64,000 bases of DNA from contig CAJFCV020000004.1 of assembly GCA_904066235.2 (NCBI GenBank), positions 3,286,001 through 3,350,000 of the forward strand. The letters are read 5' to 3'. The translations under genes and the position numbers were made by a program. Below the pieces are notes generated by a model. The model was not told the DNA's origin and made no database searches. It worked only from the letters and a program-made list of their open reading frames with translations. The first letter of the stretch is position 1, and the number at the start of each line of letters is the position of its first letter. Positions 31,891-44,337 of this stretch are shown here, piece by piece. Origin of the DNA: Bursaphelenchus xylophilus. Taxonomy: Eukaryota; Nematoda; Chromadorea; Rhabditida; Aphelenchoididae.

Positions 31891-33730
31891 ATGACTCGTC
31901 TTCTCTCTGCTCTGATTCTTGGCATACTGCTGCATGGGGCAACGCCGAAGAAGTACGGTGTTCCGCTGGAAAGAAGGCACAATCCGCTGGTGAATGATGG
32001 TAACCATATGCAATCGGGCTTCTACTTTTTTATGCTTTACTGTTTCAGTCTCCGACATTCATAAATACATCCTAAGCAGATACGGTAACAATCCGAACAC
32101 TCAGCCCTTCTTCACCTTCGGAAGCTTGAGCTACACCTGTAAGCAATAATTATTCAAGGTTACGTTGAACTCTAGCTAACATAACGATTGGCACCCCGCC
32201 TCAAGAATTCCGTGTTTTATTGGATACCGGCTCCTCCGACACTTGGGTCCCGGCCCAGGACTGTACAGTAGTTGGAGGGCCAGTTTGTGAAAAAACGTTT
32301 TTCGACCCCAACGCGTCCAGCACCTTTCAGAACATAGGCTCATATTTCAAGATACAATATGGAAAAGGTTTTATCAATGGCACCACTGCAATCGACACTG
32401 TCGGCCTGGGCAGCGCGTCGGATGATAAGCTCGTCGTTCCTGGACAAACTATTGGGCTTGCGCACCAGATCGACCAAACGTTGGGATCTCAGAGTGTTGA
32501 TGGAATCGTTGGCCTCGCGTTCAGATCAATCTCTGAAGAAGGCGGGCAACCGGTTTTCCTGAATGCCGTGGATCAAGGGCTAGTGGACGAGCCGGTTTTC
32601 ACAGTCTGGCTGACCAGAGATACGACCGAAAAAAATGTGAGTGAGACTTACATGGCTATCCAGAGTCGTGAATCTACAGAGAGGGACCTGATCCATAGGC
32701 AAAAAAACGTATAATTTTGCATCCGGGAGGTATCAAAAATGTGGCAAAATACTCCCACTACAATAATTTCAAAAGCGCGCCCGCTCTTTTCGTGAGGGAA
32801 AAGCGCGCGCCCTTCAAAACGAAGTTTTTCCATTTGGAGAGGGAGGTATTTTGCCACATTTTTTGAAGCTTCCTGGGTGCAAAATACTTATTTTGTCACT
32901 GGATCAGGTCCACCACTATAAGATTACAATACTGATCTAGTGGCAAAAAATGTGCCATTTTGTATCCGGGAAGGATCAAAAATGTGGCAAAATACTTCCC
33001 TCTCCAAGTGAAAAAACTTCGTTTTGGGCCCTCTTCTTCACAGAAAGAGCGGGCGCGCTTTTGAAATTGTAGTTTTTTCACTCGGAGAGGGAGGTATTTT
33101 GCGGCATTTTTGATACTTCCCGGATCCAAAATGGTACGTTTTTTGCCAATGGACCAGGTCCGCCACTGTATATATGCTATTAATTTTGCACATTGCATGT
33201 CTATAAAATCTCTGCTCCTATCAAACATACTTTTCCAGGAAGGCGTAGACGGGCTCATCACCTACGGCGGCCACGACGACGAGCATTGCAGCACCGACAT
33301 TCATTGGATTCCATTGGCACACAAGAGCTGGTGGATCTTCGAGGGACAAGGGTTTTCGGTGAACGGCCAGGAAACCCAGTTCACCTACAAGGCCATCACT
33401 GACACTGGATCTGGGTTTATTTATGGCACTGCAGATATCATCGCTCCAATTGCCAACGCTTTAAATGCGGTATACGACGAGCAGAGTGGAGAATACCTGC
33501 TTCCATGCAATTCCAACTTTACCGTCGGATTCTCCATAAACGGCAAGGAGTACGATGTGGAGGCGAAGAATATGTTGGTGCCGCTCTCCGGAGAAACTTG
33601 CGCCCTGACTGTGCTTCCCTCTGAGGTCGGGGAAGTTCAACTCATCCTTGGAGATCCATTCATCCGCCAGTACTGCCAGGTCTACGACGTCCAAGAAGGC
33701 CGGGTCGGATTCGCTTTGGCCAAGGAATAA
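31891..33730 (+). CDS. pepsin-like aspartic protease 3 (secreted)
   Basis: Four exons, 31891-31999, 32049-32138, 32176-32636 and 33239-33730, give 383 residues. Signal peptide about 1-17, then KYGVPLERR. Catalytic Asp83 lies in DTGSS and Asp275 in DTGSG; the second motif differs from the DSGTS of its neighbours but keeps Asp and Gly. The flap segment is QYGKGF. It is closest to protease 2, with the same promoter layout and the same intron positions. Intron 3 contains two family A elements nearly back to back. An AATAAA is at 33779-33784. Expected function is as for protease 2. Confidence 0.93.
32676..32918. mobile_element. family A MITE in intron 3 of protease 3, first of a pair
   Basis: Left CAGAGAGGGACCTGATCCAT after TA; right ATCAGGTCCACCACTA before TA. 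Confidence 0.88.
32927..33168. mobile_element. family A MITE in intron 3 of protease 3, second of a pair
   Basis: Starts 8 bases after the previous copy. Left CAATACTGATCTAGTGGC, right GGACCAGGTCCGCCACTG then TA. Confidence 0.88.
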
Positions 33731-35282
33731 TTGTAAAACGCAACTCGAACGTAGCTTGATAGCCGCTTCTTAGTTAGAAAATAAACGCATTAATCTTAAG
33801 GAAGTTATGAAAAATGTAAGGTAATTTCACCTGCAAGTCAAATATCAATAATGCGTATAACAATAAATAAAAAAAGTAGCTTGCGCACAGCTGACACCCC
33901 TTGTAATCAGGAGATAAGGGAGTCTGTGAGAGAAGGATCGTTGCCTATCTGTTATTGTTGTGTGGTGGACCTGATCCAGTGGCAAAAGACGTACCATTTT
34001 GCATCCGGGAAGCATCAAAAATGTGGCAAAATGCATCCCTCTCTAAGTGAGAAAAACTTTTTTTTGAAGTGCGCACCCTTTTTTCCCCACAGAAAAATAG
34101 GGTGCGCTTTTGAAACCTGAGTTTTTTCACTTGGAGATGGAGGCATTTTGCCACATTTTTTGATATTTCCCGGATGCAGAATGGCACGTTTTTTGCCACT
34201 GGATCAGGTCCCTCACTGTATTTACACATTTCGAGCGGTAGCAGTTGCATTTTGCTGGGCTGTTGTGCTCCAGGCTTCTCGCAGACAGCAAAGTTTACAT
34301 TTCTGAAAGACTTTTAGCAGTGAGGGATATGTATTTTTGGAGAACTGGAACTGTTTTTTACTAAAGTTAGAGTTTGAGATTTGATGAGCTCTTTGCCTCA
34401 AAAGCTCTGCGTTTTTTGAAAACTCTAATGTATGCTTTGACAACTGGAGTGTCTGCTTTTAAAAAATTGTATATATTAAGTTTGAATAACCCATTTTCGA
34501 CTCTGATCCCCCATTTTTATCACCGAGATCTTTGGAAGTAATCATCCTTTATAAAGCCCATAAACCTTTTGTGTTAATGGGTGGTCATTAAACCCCTCGA
34601 TCTTCATTACCGCGGCGTTTAACAGAAAGCGGCTGGGTGCATAAACTTTTATATATTTTTCGACTTTTCATCAGGTTTTATGGGCACTTATGGCGTTAGA
34701 AATGGGTTTGTTGATGAGTCGGGGCTTAAGACAAAATGGGGAAATGCGAATGAGACTGGGAATTTGCTAGGATGGCGATGATGGGGAGACACAAGGCAAT
34801 TGCTGTTTATTGTATTATCGTGGTAAAAACTGTTATCGTAACAGTCTTACTGACCTTAGGATACTTTTCATTCAAAGCCCTTGCTTTAATTTTAAATTTA
34901 CAAGTTCAAAAAAGCCGTCCAAGTTTTTCGTATCATTTGATCTCAAGAATAACATAATTTTGCAGTATTTCCAAAGTTTCCAAAATTAGGCCCATAAAAA
35001 ATTGGCCTAGAAGCACTCTCACGGGACACATTATCTTTTTCAACGATGGTCGCAAAGGGAATATAAGGCATTTAAAATGATGAATGTCCAAATGCACATG
35101 TCGTCAGTTCGAATTCGTTTTATGTATTTTTTGTTCTCACAGCTTTGTTGAATCATCGCCAAGTCTAAATGCAGTAAGAATGGGACTCTTTGATGCTGCT
35201 GTATCATACAGCAGCAATCAGATGAGGGGTTTTCTTGGCTCTACAGACGTTTTTCTTGTTTGCAAAAAACGTAAAAAATATA
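33731..35282. other. downstream of protease 3
   Basis: Apart from one family A element (33960-34218), no gene, RNA or recognised repeat. An ORF at 34772-34957 is hydrophobic but has no other support. Confidence 0.5.
33960..34218. mobile_element. family A MITE, copy 10
   Basis: Left GTGTGGTGGACCTGATCCAG-like end, right ATCAGGTCCCTCACTG before TA. Both arms are complete. Confidence 0.9.
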
Positions 35283-36136
35283 CAGGGTGTCCAGAGAAAT
35301 TCCGCGGAAAGTGTTTGCCGATTTCTCGGCGCTCTGGCAAGATATCCAAAAAAATCTTTTTGCATTAGAAAGAAGACTATGGGCGGTTTTTTTTTCTAAA
35401 AAAGTTTTTTTTTGTCCGCCGACGCGGAGCATACTGTATTCGGCGGAGACTTTTGGTAGCTTTTTTGGTCATCACACCAATCTTAAAAGCTGCAGTACGA
35501 TTTCTGATGGTTAAAAAGAGAATGTTATCTTATTTTTATGTTTACCAAACGTTCGGCAATGGAATGGCGAGCTTTCCGTATCGGCGGAGGCCACAACTCA
35601 GCTTCGGATAGGAGATGTCCCAAACATTATGTGGCCAGCATTCTTTGCTGATCCCATATGCTCTCCAAAATTTTGTCGCCAAGCCTTGGCAGGAGCTTAG
35701 CCATCAGTAAACGACTTGGTGTACCAGAAAAAAACAAAATATTTTTTGGTTGAACTTCTCTTTGCCCCGCTGTTTCAAACCTCCGCACGATGCGGTCGGA
35801 CTTCATCGCTGTTGACGCAACTACACAGTGCGGTGCAGTCGCTAAATGCGATTGCATAGCGTTGTCGTCGGTCCCCTGATCCTCTGTGGAAAAAACTGGA
35901 GGCTTCCCGATAGTTTCAGGATCATAGTAAAGCGCTTAAGATTGGTGTGATGACTAAAAAAGCTACCAAAAGTCTCCGCCGAATACAGTATGTTCCGCGT
36001 CGGCGGACAAAAAAACTTTTTTAGACAAAAAACCGCCCATAGTCTTCTTTCTAATGCAAGAAGAATTTTTTGGATATCTTGCCTGAGCGCCGAGAAATCG
36101 GCAAACACTTTCCGCGGAATTTCTCTGGACACCCTG
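35283..36136. mobile_element. family E element with about 200-bp inverted arms (mariner-like ends)
   Basis: TA flanks both ends. The left arm starts CAGGGTGTCCAGAGAAATTC and the right arm is its mirror. The arms extend through CGGCGGAGACTTTTGGTAGC. The roughly 420-base centre has a 76-codon ORF (35857-35627, minus strand), but I could not recognise transposase motifs. It is non-autonomous or badly decayed. Confidence 0.85.
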
Positions 36137-36179
36137 TAGACTACAAGGGAAGCGAGTGATCTGATTTTTTTGAAATTTA

Positions 36180-36640
36180 CAGTGGGAACCACCCCAAGTG
36201 CGACGCTCAGATTTTCTTTAAATTTTGCACACACGTGGGTCATATACCAGGTATCAATTCCTGAAAGTTTTAGCTCACGCTTTTCAAGCGCCGCTGAGAT
36301 ATTGAACGACATTTGCCGCCGAGAGAGTACGCTAAACGTGGAGAGCGGTCACAGAGAAAAACACTTTTTGGCCGTAACGTTGCCAATTCCGGATGAAAAA
36401 AAATGATTTTTTCAGGAAACATTACTCTCAACAGTAGAATTATGTAAGAAACTTTTTGTGGCAAAATTAGGCAAAAAGTGTCAACTTTTTACCGCCTTTC
36501 GGTCTAAAAATCTCGGTTGTTTCTGCAAAGCGCAAGCTAGGATTTTCATATATAGAAAAACATTATCCCAGAAAAAATTATTCTAAATTTGTGCCAAGTT
36601 TCATCAAAATCTATCCGTCGCACTTGGGGTACCTCCCCTG
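36180..36640. mobile_element. family B MITE, copy 7
   Basis: Left CAGTGGGAACCACCCCAAGT after TTTA, right GGGGTACCTCCCCTG. It lies 44 bases from the family E element. Confidence 0.88.
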
Positions 36641-37051
36641 TGAGTTTATGTACGAAAATAGAATACAAGTTGAGATTTTTGGTGACTCTTCCATTACATC
36701 ATTGTAGCTTCTATTCTATGAATTTGCTTCAATTTTGCTACCAGGAATATTGCTGATGAATAACACCGTCTAGTCGCCGCGATCCAAGCCCTCTTGTTTC
36801 GAGAAAACACTAAAGCCGATTACTCTTTCAACTACTTTTTTACGAGCCCATTAATTTTATTGGTTTTGGATCACCCCGGAATTAATTGCGTGACATTTTA
36901 ATCGGCTTCATCGTTAAAGTCATGTAATTCGGTTTATTTGCCTTTTTATTATATTTTATCTCCAGCCCAGTGGAAGGGAGGCTGTCTGGATGATGATGGG
37001 TTTCTTGCGGGCGGGAGATGGGGTTTGTAGTCTTGGGGTATTGTAATCTTA

Positions 37052-37170
37052 CAGTGGTGGACCCGATCCAAGGGCAAAAACGTACTATTTTTGCATCCAG
37101 AAGGTATCAAAAATGTGGCAAAATACCTCCCTCTCCAAATGTGAAAAAAACTTCGTTTTGAAGGGCTTTA
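37052..37170. mobile_element. family A MITE, left half only
   Basis: CAGTGGTGGACCCGATCCAA after TA; it runs to CGTTTTGAAGGGCTTTA and then stops abruptly. Confidence 0.85.
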
Positions 37171-38365
37171 TTTGGCAGTCTGATTGGCTTGAAACTACGC
37201 TTGTTTTCTCTACCTCCATCGCGTATCAGATCTCCAAAAATCCGGGGTTTCCATTGCAGTGGCAACCAAGATTGGATCACAAGAAGCGACAAAGTGCATA
37301 AGGCCAGAAGGTCCAGATAAAGCACAAATTTTGACCGACTAAAATCCCTGCTTTTGCCTAAAAAATCGATTTTTTAAGCAGCAGTATCTTCCAAAAAATC
37401 TCAAAAATTTTTGGCCCGCCTACTATAGTCACTGTTTTTGTTGACCAAATTCATTTCCCAGAGGTTTTTATGGCAGGTCTATAATCATTTTCCCTCCGAT
37501 CTGAAGCCATAAAAAACGGAATTGGAAGCGATTTCTTCGCCCTCGGGACAAAAGACATTATTTTTATCTTTATTGCCGGTTTAATTACGGCCGTTAAATT
37601 TAACAGGAACACCCATCAATTTAACTACTTTAATTTAGCTTTTTTTTCTTTTAATTTCCGATGGAAAAGTTTGTTTCCGCAGTTAATCAAGCCGAGGGAA
37701 CTCTTTGGGCCGAGAATTGGAAAGTTGGACTTGAAAAACTTGCGCATCTTGATTATGCAACAAAGATTACCATACTAAAGACCTTTTTTTGCTATCAAGA
37801 AGGTCAAAAATCGTTCTACTGTAACACAGAATACATAGTATATTTATATAACATAAATTTTGTAGCCAAAACAACCTGTTTACCACAAATTTTTACGACC
37901 GTAAAGTTTCGTATTGCAAGATGTTGAATGCTCGAAATATTTTTAGTCGAAATTTGTTGTTTTACAACAAAAATTGAAGGTGTTCAAGTGCCGTTGTGCA
38001 GAGAGGATGGAGAGAATTCGAAATGTCATCATCTTTTGTAAAGTCGCTACAGTATAAAAGAAACGAATGGAGAGTTATTTTAACACTTTTTTCGTCATCC
38101 TCTCAACAATTCTAGCCCTCCAATTTCCCTACAACTTGTTTTTTCACCCACCATTACTACAATTTTGCAGTTGTTTTTGGCTTGTCAGCCTCATCTACTT
38201 CCTTATTAACTCCCTTCAAGTCGTGTTGATATCACTTTTTTTCCAATTTCATACTTGGACTGTCATTCAATGTCTTCGTATTTTATTTGCCCCATTTAAT
38301 GCCGTTCCTCGCAATTAAAGCCCTCCGGGTCTTTTGTTTTTAATTGCACCATCCCCCAAAAAGAG

Positions 38366-38602
38366 ATGGAAGGCCCTAATCGAATTCGACGCATCTGGAC
38401 ACAAGGTCTTGTTTCATTCACACATTCGTCTTTACTGGCCTCTTTTTATGATCTTTTCTGCTCATTGATGGGGGTTTTTGGGACTTTTTGTGGAAGGCCT
38501 GAAGAGTGTGAGGATTGTGAAGGTGCGATGTGCAAATGCGGTGATTTTTTTTGTTTTTCTTACTACGGAAAAAGGCCTTTTCGACCTCACTGCTGGAAAT
38601 AA
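38366..38602 (+). CDS. doubtful small cysteine-rich ORF
   Basis: 78 codons. The last 40 residues hold seven cysteines, including CEDCEGAMCKCGDFFC, and end CWK. No signal peptide is obvious at the first ATG, though an internal hydrophobic stretch (SLLASFYDLFCSLMGVFG) is present. It ends 4 bases before a family B element. There is no homology I recognise and no splice or promoter support, so it may be chance. Confidence 0.2.
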   Translation: MEGPNRIRRIWTQGLVSFTHSSLLASFYDLFCSLMGVFGTFCGRPEECEDCEGAMCKCGDFFCFSYYGKRPFRPHCWK

Positions 38603-38606
38603 CTGA

Positions 38607-39044
38607 CAAGGGAAGTACCCCAAGTGCGACGCTCAGATTTTCTTTGAATTTTGCGCACACGTCAAGCATGAACTAAATATCAATTCCTGAAAGTTTTAGC
38701 TCGCGCTTTGCAAGCGCCATCGAGATATTGAACGGGCTTTGCCGCCGAGAGAGCACGCTAACCGCGGAGGGCGGTCAGAGAAATCCCTTTTTTGGCCATA
38801 ACTTTGCCAGTTTCATGCGGAAAAAATTGATTTTTTGTGGAAATATTACTCTTTACGGTAGAAATAGGTATGAAACTTTTCGTGCCGAAATTCGGCAAAA
38901 AGTGCCAATTTTTCGCTGACTTTCGGCCGAAAAATCTCGGTTGTTTCAGCAAAGCGCGAGCTAGGATTTTCACATGCATTTTAGAAAAAAATATTCTAAC
39001 TTTGTGCCAAGTTTCGTTAAAATCTGAGCGTCGGTACTTCCCTT
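38607..39044. mobile_element. family B MITE, copy 8
   Basis: Left CAAGGGAAGTACCCCAAGTG, right GAGCGTCGGTACTTCCCTTA; the right end has lost the CACTTGGG segment. Confidence 0.88.
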
Positions 39045-39913
39045 ATTAGAAAGTTTTTTATCCGAAATTGCCCTCGGATCACCAGTTCAACCCCATACAT
39101 ATTAAATACAGTGTTCATCCCGTAATTATAGCGGTCCGAGTGAATCATAAAGGAGGCTGAAAATCGCAGAAAATCCATTTTTCATCCCTCAAATTGCGGC
39201 GAATCGGAGAGGTTGCTAAAGCGAAACAGAGGGCCAAGATGGGTACACAATTATTACATCATCAGCCCAACTCCTCCTCAACGATTACCCTCTTGTTATC
39301 CACGCCGTTCTTGACCGCACAAGTGGTGGAGTGGGAGAGAATCTCACCCCTCAAAGATGATCGTTCTGTTGTTCGCATAACAATTTATAAAACCGCAGCT
39401 TGAAGAGGCAATTCAACGACCTCTTTGCGGGCGGATTCGAGGGCCTTACAGAAGAGCTCTCTACTTAACGTTCCAAGTGGTTTCCACTTGGGAGTCGGTG
39501 ATTTTAACCCTGCAAACAAAACTTTCTTCCAATTTCTAATTAGAATATTGGCATAGACAGTTCTCTATTGCTTTAGCGGTAAATTGCTTTGGGAAGTTCG
39601 AGTTTATGAGTGCTGCAAAACACAGCTGTGCTATGAACAGCTTATATCTTAGACTCCATTTTTAAATCTTCTATCATTCCTTCTTTTTGCAGTTAAAACT
39701 ATTCCGTCTCGTCTTTGTCAGCCCTTGTAAGTCGCTGCTTTCAAATACTTAAGCGCCTTTTAATTAAAGCCTCTTTCCGGCTTAATGACGAGGTCGGGCG
39801 AGCTTCGGGAACACTGAAAATAGTTTCATTTTTGCTGGAAAAGAATTGTCATTTTTGCCGGGAAAGAATTCGAGTTTAGGCAAGTCATAGTAGGCCTCCG
39901 TATTTTGCAATTC
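39045..39913. other. non-coding stretch
   Basis: No gene or repeat recognised. Confidence 0.5.
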
Positions 39914-40234
39914 ACAGGGGAAGTACGACAAGTGCGACGCTCTGATTTTGCCAAAATATGGCACAAATTTAGACTAATTTTTGTAAGATATGTGCGAGGC
40001 TTATAGCTCCAAAAACAACAGAGATTTTTAGGTCAAAAGTTGAAAAAAATGTTACACTTTTTTTGCGACTTTTTGACATAGAAAGTGTCATGCTTTTTTA
40101 TACTGGCGAAGGCGGAATTTCCACAAAAAATAAATCTTTTCCACGAGAAATTGGCAGAGCCCTGGCGTGAAGTTTCTTGTCGAAAAAAGTCGTTGAAAAT
40201 CCTCAGCAAAGCGAGAGCTAAAATTCTCAGTAGA
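39914..40234. mobile_element. family B remnant, strongly diverged
   Basis: Left CAGGGGAAGTACGACAAGTG. The interior is recognisable to GCAAAGCGAGAGCTAAAATT but worn; no right end. Confidence 0.7.
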
Positions 40235-41111
40235 TAGGTAAAAGGTCAGCGTTTGGGTACACTATCAAAAGGAACTTTTGCAAACCGATCCCTCGACTAT
40301 TTTCCTCTCGCTCAGACACTAAATTCGATCCACTTGTAATCCGATTTCTCCTTAACGTTGCACTTGAGACGTGAAAAAAAGACTCGGCCTCGGATTTCAA
40401 ATCGAAATGTGATTTGAAAAAAAAGTCTTTTTTTGATGACAGATTGTTGTTCACCATCTACAAATCACTTGATTTTTGCAGTTGAAAAAAAAGCTTTTAT
40501 TGTTTTTGCACAGTGCAGGAATTCAAATTTTTTGATCCGCTCAAACGACCCAAGATCACGGCTCATATTTGCCCTGAGGGGATTTGAAATTGACAACCAA
40601 GTGCTGTAGTTCGGTGGGTTTGTTTACCTTGGGGCTTTTTGCCGAGAGATTTTAAGTAGCTTATATTACACTTGGTGATTTATCGGGTTTGACAGGCCCC
40701 TTTCAAGTATAAATATCATTTTTTGATGCAAGATTTTATTTGACTTTTTTTAATTTTATTCAATTTTTTGATCAAAATAGTTTAAAAAATCAAATTTCAA
40801 AAAAAAATTGCTAAGAATCTCGTTTGGAATTTCCGTTTAATGTTAATGTGCTATCGAATATCAAGTCTTTTTCCCCCTTCTTCGAAGGACTTGAATTTCA
40901 CGGGATCTTGTTTCGACCCCCGATATTCTCGTAACCCGAGCTGTTTGACAATCCAATTTAAACGGTCAGTGCGACTTTTTGACAGAAAAATTTTCGAAAT
41001 TCGAACCACAGGTAGTTGAGAAAGGAGAAATCTTTGAGTTGTTGGAAAAATCAAGCGAAAACTTCTTTTTTTTAATTTCGATTTTGTCTAATTTTGACTA
41101 TTACTCCTCAT
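40235..41111. other. non-coding stretch
   Basis: No gene or repeat recognised. Confidence 0.5.
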
Positions 41112-41466
41112 AAGGTATGTACCCCAAGTGCGACGCTCAGATTTTCGTTAAATTTTGCATACGCGTTAGACATAGGCCACATAAGAATTCCTCAAAGTTG
41201 TGGCTCGCGTTTTGCGAGAACGGCCGAGATATGAAGCGATCTTTGCTGCCGAAAGCGTACGTGAAACGTGGAGAGGAGCCACACATTTTTTGGCCATACC
41301 TTTGCCATTTTTATGCGGATAAAATTAATTTTTTTAGGAATATTTACGGTAGAAATAGGGTCAAAACTTTTCATGGGAATTAGCGCAAAACGTCTCACTT
41401 TCGCCAAATTTTGATCTACAAAAGAATGACGTTAATAAACCTTCGTTGTTTTTTCGAAGCGCTATC
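41112..41466. mobile_element. family B remnant interrupted by family A
   Basis: Left TATGTACCCCAAGTGCGACG. The copy breaks at CGAAGCGCTATC where the family A element at 41469 begins. Family B-like phrases (ATATCTCGGCTGTACTTGCA) resume near 41800. Confidence 0.7.
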
Positions 41467-41468
41467 TA

Positions 41469-41712
41469 CAGTGGGGGCCTGATCCGTTGGCAAAAAACGT
41501 GCCATTTTGCATCCGGGAAGTATCAAAAATGTGGCAAATGCTTCCTTCTCCAAGTGAAAAAACTCCAATTTTAAAAGCTCTTTTTGTGAGAAAAAGGGCG
41601 CGCATTTCAAAACAGAGTTTTTTTTTATTGTAGTACGAGGTATTTTGCCACATTTTTAAAACTTCCAGAATGCAAAATTATACGTTTTTTGCCAATGGAT
41701 CAGCTCTCACTG
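41469..41712. mobile_element. family A MITE, copy 12
   Basis: TA on both sides; left CAGTGGGGGCCTGATCCGTT, right GGATCAGCTCTCACTG. Confidence 0.9.
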
Positions 41713-42238
41713 TAGTAATCTTCCATTTGAATTAGAAGAAAATTTGTTAAACTCCACCCAAATATCATCACAATCTTAGCTCCTCACTTACAGCACTTCC
41801 CTGCTAAATATCTCGGCTGTACTTGCAAAGCAAAAGCTAAAATTTTCTCTTTGCATTCGACCGTTTAGTCGGCTCCTAAAGCGCCGATTAGCAGTTTGTT
41901 TTATGAAATTTAAAAATTTCCAAAAACAAACTGCCAAATTCATCATTCCCATCCATCTTCCCCCGTTCCCTATCGATCATGTTTTCGGAAATTCGAACGC
42001 GATATTCCTTCCCCTTGCCGCTTGTTGATGTCAAAAATCTGTCGCCTTCGCTAAAGATGGATCCGATTGCGTGTCCACCGCACCTGCTCCATCTATTTTT
42101 CGCTTTCCTTTTCTTAAGTACACACTTCAATCGAAAAAACGAGGCGAGATGAAATTACAAACATTGGCGCGATCGTCTTGTGCAATCGTCGGGGTGCAAA
42201 TTACGCAGTTTTCAAAATTCATTTTGAAAGGTGACATA

Positions 42239-44026
42239 GAGTGAAGGGCTTGATCCAGTGGCAAAAAACGTATCATTTTGCATCCGGGAGATATCAAAAA
42301 TGTGGCAAAATGCCTCCCTCTCAAAGTGAAAAAACTTTTTTTGAAGGGCTCCTTCACAAAAAGAGCGGGCGCGCTTTTGAAATCGGAGTTTTTTCACTTG
42401 GAGAGGGAGGTATTTTGCCACATTCTTGATACTTCCCGGAAGCAAAATAGTACGTTTTTTGCCCCTACAGTGGCGGTCAAAAAAAACGGCCACCCCAAGA
42501 TGATGCGCTCTAACGCAGAAGAGAGTGGTCGTAGGAAGATAAATATGGTATCATTGTAAAGCTTATGGAATACTAAGACGTGTGACTATACGCTTGTGGT
42601 ACTGTAGTGCTGGCCTAGCCCGTACTGGGGCAATATGTTCTTTTGGCCTGGTCAAAAAAAATGGCCACCCATAATTATTTTGCTTTAAACGCGGTGTATG
42701 TTAGAAATTGCCACCATATGGGACTGGATTAGGATAGCTATATCAATACACACCAATTCCAGTATTTTTTACTTTGTACATATGCCCTCAGGCATCAGTC
42801 AAGGTTGATGACCTTGTTCATGGTTAAGGCCCGGCCAAATTTTTTTCGGGTTTGTGACGTTGTTTTGATAATCCGAGGCAATACTGCAGACGGTATTGAT
42901 CGTATCCGTGTGTAAGACTGCCCACTTTTGTTAAAATTGTGCCCCTTCTGATAAGAAAACTCAAAAAATGGAATTTTTTGACCTAATTTTCTCCAAAAAT
43001 CCGTTTTGGAGGCCGCTAAACAATAAATGTAGAATCTTAAACAGGTTTTATTTGTACAAGAACATCATGGACATTTGTTTTAACACGGCACCGGTTAAAG
43101 GAAACGACCGTCCGAAACGACAGATACCGTTTTGTTACAGTTTTCGACTTCAGGAAATAGTCATAATCTTTGTCAAGGTCTGCAACCCGAATTTCCACTT
43201 TAGTGGCTCATATTTATTTTTAAATGATTAAGTGGTATCTCAACTACGCCACAAATGCGATACTATATTCTAATTTCTATTCAACGAGGTTTCGGAACCG
43301 GACAAAATTCATGATTACTTCATGAAGTCGAAAACTGTAACAAAACGGTATCTGTCGTTTCGGACGGTCGTTTCCTTTAACCGGTGCCGTGTTAAAACAA
43401 ATGTCCATGATGTTCTTGTACAAATAAAACCTGTTTAAGATTCTACATTTATTGTTTAGCGGCCTCCAAAACGGATTTTTGGAGAAAATTAGGTCAAAAA
43501 ATTCCATTTTTTGAGTTTTCTTATCAGAAGGGGCACAATTTTAACAAAAGTGGGCAGTCTTACACACGGATACGATCAATACCGTCTGCAGTATTGCCTC
43601 GGATTATCAAAACAACGTCACAAACCCGAAAAAAATTTGGCCGGGCCTTAACCATGAACAAGGTCATCAACCTTGACTGATGCCTGAGGGCATATGTACA
43701 AAGTAAAAAATACTGGAATTGGTGTGTATTGATATAGCTATCCTAATCCAGTCCCATATGGTGGCAATTTCTAACATACACCGCGTTTAAAGCAAAATAA
43801 TTACGGGTGGCCATTTTTTTTGACCAGGCCAAAAGAACATATTGCCCCAGTACGGGCTAGGCCAGCACTACAGTACCACAAGCGTATAGTCACACGTCTT
43901 AGTATTCCATAAGCTTTACAATGATACCATATTTATCTTCCTACGACCACTCTCTTCTGCGTTAGAGCGCATCATCTTGGGGTGGCCGTTTTTTTTGACC
44001 GCCACTGTAGATCAGGCCCGCCACTG
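42239..44026. mobile_element. family A MITE split by a giant palindrome
   Basis: The left 229 bases (42239-42467) end at TACGTTTTTTGCCCC then TA. The right end resumes after the insertion as GATCAGGCCCGCCACTG (44010-44026). Removing the insertion and one TA restores a nearly normal copy. Confidence 0.9.
42468..44007. mobile_element. 1,540-bp near-perfect palindromic (foldback) element
   Basis: Starts CAGTGGCGGTCAAAAAAAAC and ends with the exact mirror, flanked by TA. The arms are about 690 bp each and nearly identical, for example CCACCCATAATT versus its complement with one change. Near the centre (43160-43317) the mirror similarity fades. Mirrored ORFs at 42968-43231 (+) and 43507-43277 (-) share their first 61 residues only because the arms are copies. 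No transposase is recognised. The TA target and CAGTGG..GGTCAAAAAAA ends fit a Tc1/mariner-type non-autonomous element. Confidence 0.93.
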
Positions 44027-44062
44027 TATATATGCTATTAATTTTGCACATTACATGTCTAT
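44027..44062. repeat. copy of protease 3 intron sequence
   Basis: TATATGCTATTAATTTTGCA through CATGTCTATAA matches 33169-33206 in intron 3 of protease 3 with one change. In both places it directly follows the CCGCCACTG end of a family A element. Confidence 0.75.
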
Positions 44063-44128
44063 AACTACTACTTTGTGCTTGTGAAATCGGAACACACCTG
44101 AGGTCCTTATTTTACCTAAGTTTTACAA

Positions 44129-44282
44129 CAGTCCGTCGGGAAAATAATGAGCATTCTGTTATATTGAAAATCGCGCCGCAGCCGAGGAAATGAATTGCAT
44201 CGCTACAAAATAAAATTGATTTTCACTTGAGCGACGCGATCGGTCCATTGGCATTGTGCTCATTATTTTCCCGACAGACTGG
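44129..44282. mobile_element. family G MITE, copy 2
   Basis: Left CAGTCCGTCGGGAAAATAAT, right ATTATTTTCCCGACAGACTG; core GAGCGACGCGATCGG. Confidence 0.85.
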
Positions 44283-44337
44283 TATTCTGTTTGTCTTTTT
44301 TTTATTTTGGCAATGTTTTTACATCGAATTTCTAAAT

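Larger units (their letters stand above)
36641..38606. other. non-coding stretch with one family A fragment
   Basis: Long T- and A-rich tracts. Apart from the family A fragment at 37052-37170 and a doubtful cysteine-rich ORF at 38366-38602, nothing is recognised. Confidence 0.5.

Noticed and set aside
34772..34957. 61-codon hydrophobic ORF
   Set aside because: Composition alone; no splice sites, promoter or family resemblance.
37571..37585. GGTTTAATTAC, the first bases of a nematode spliced leader
   Set aside because: The match ends before the CCCAAG part and no SL RNA hairpin or Sm site follows.
42968..43507. Mirrored ORFs sharing 61 residues in the large palindrome
   Set aside because: The identity follows from the arms being copies; there is no domain I recognise and the frames end differently where the arms diverge.
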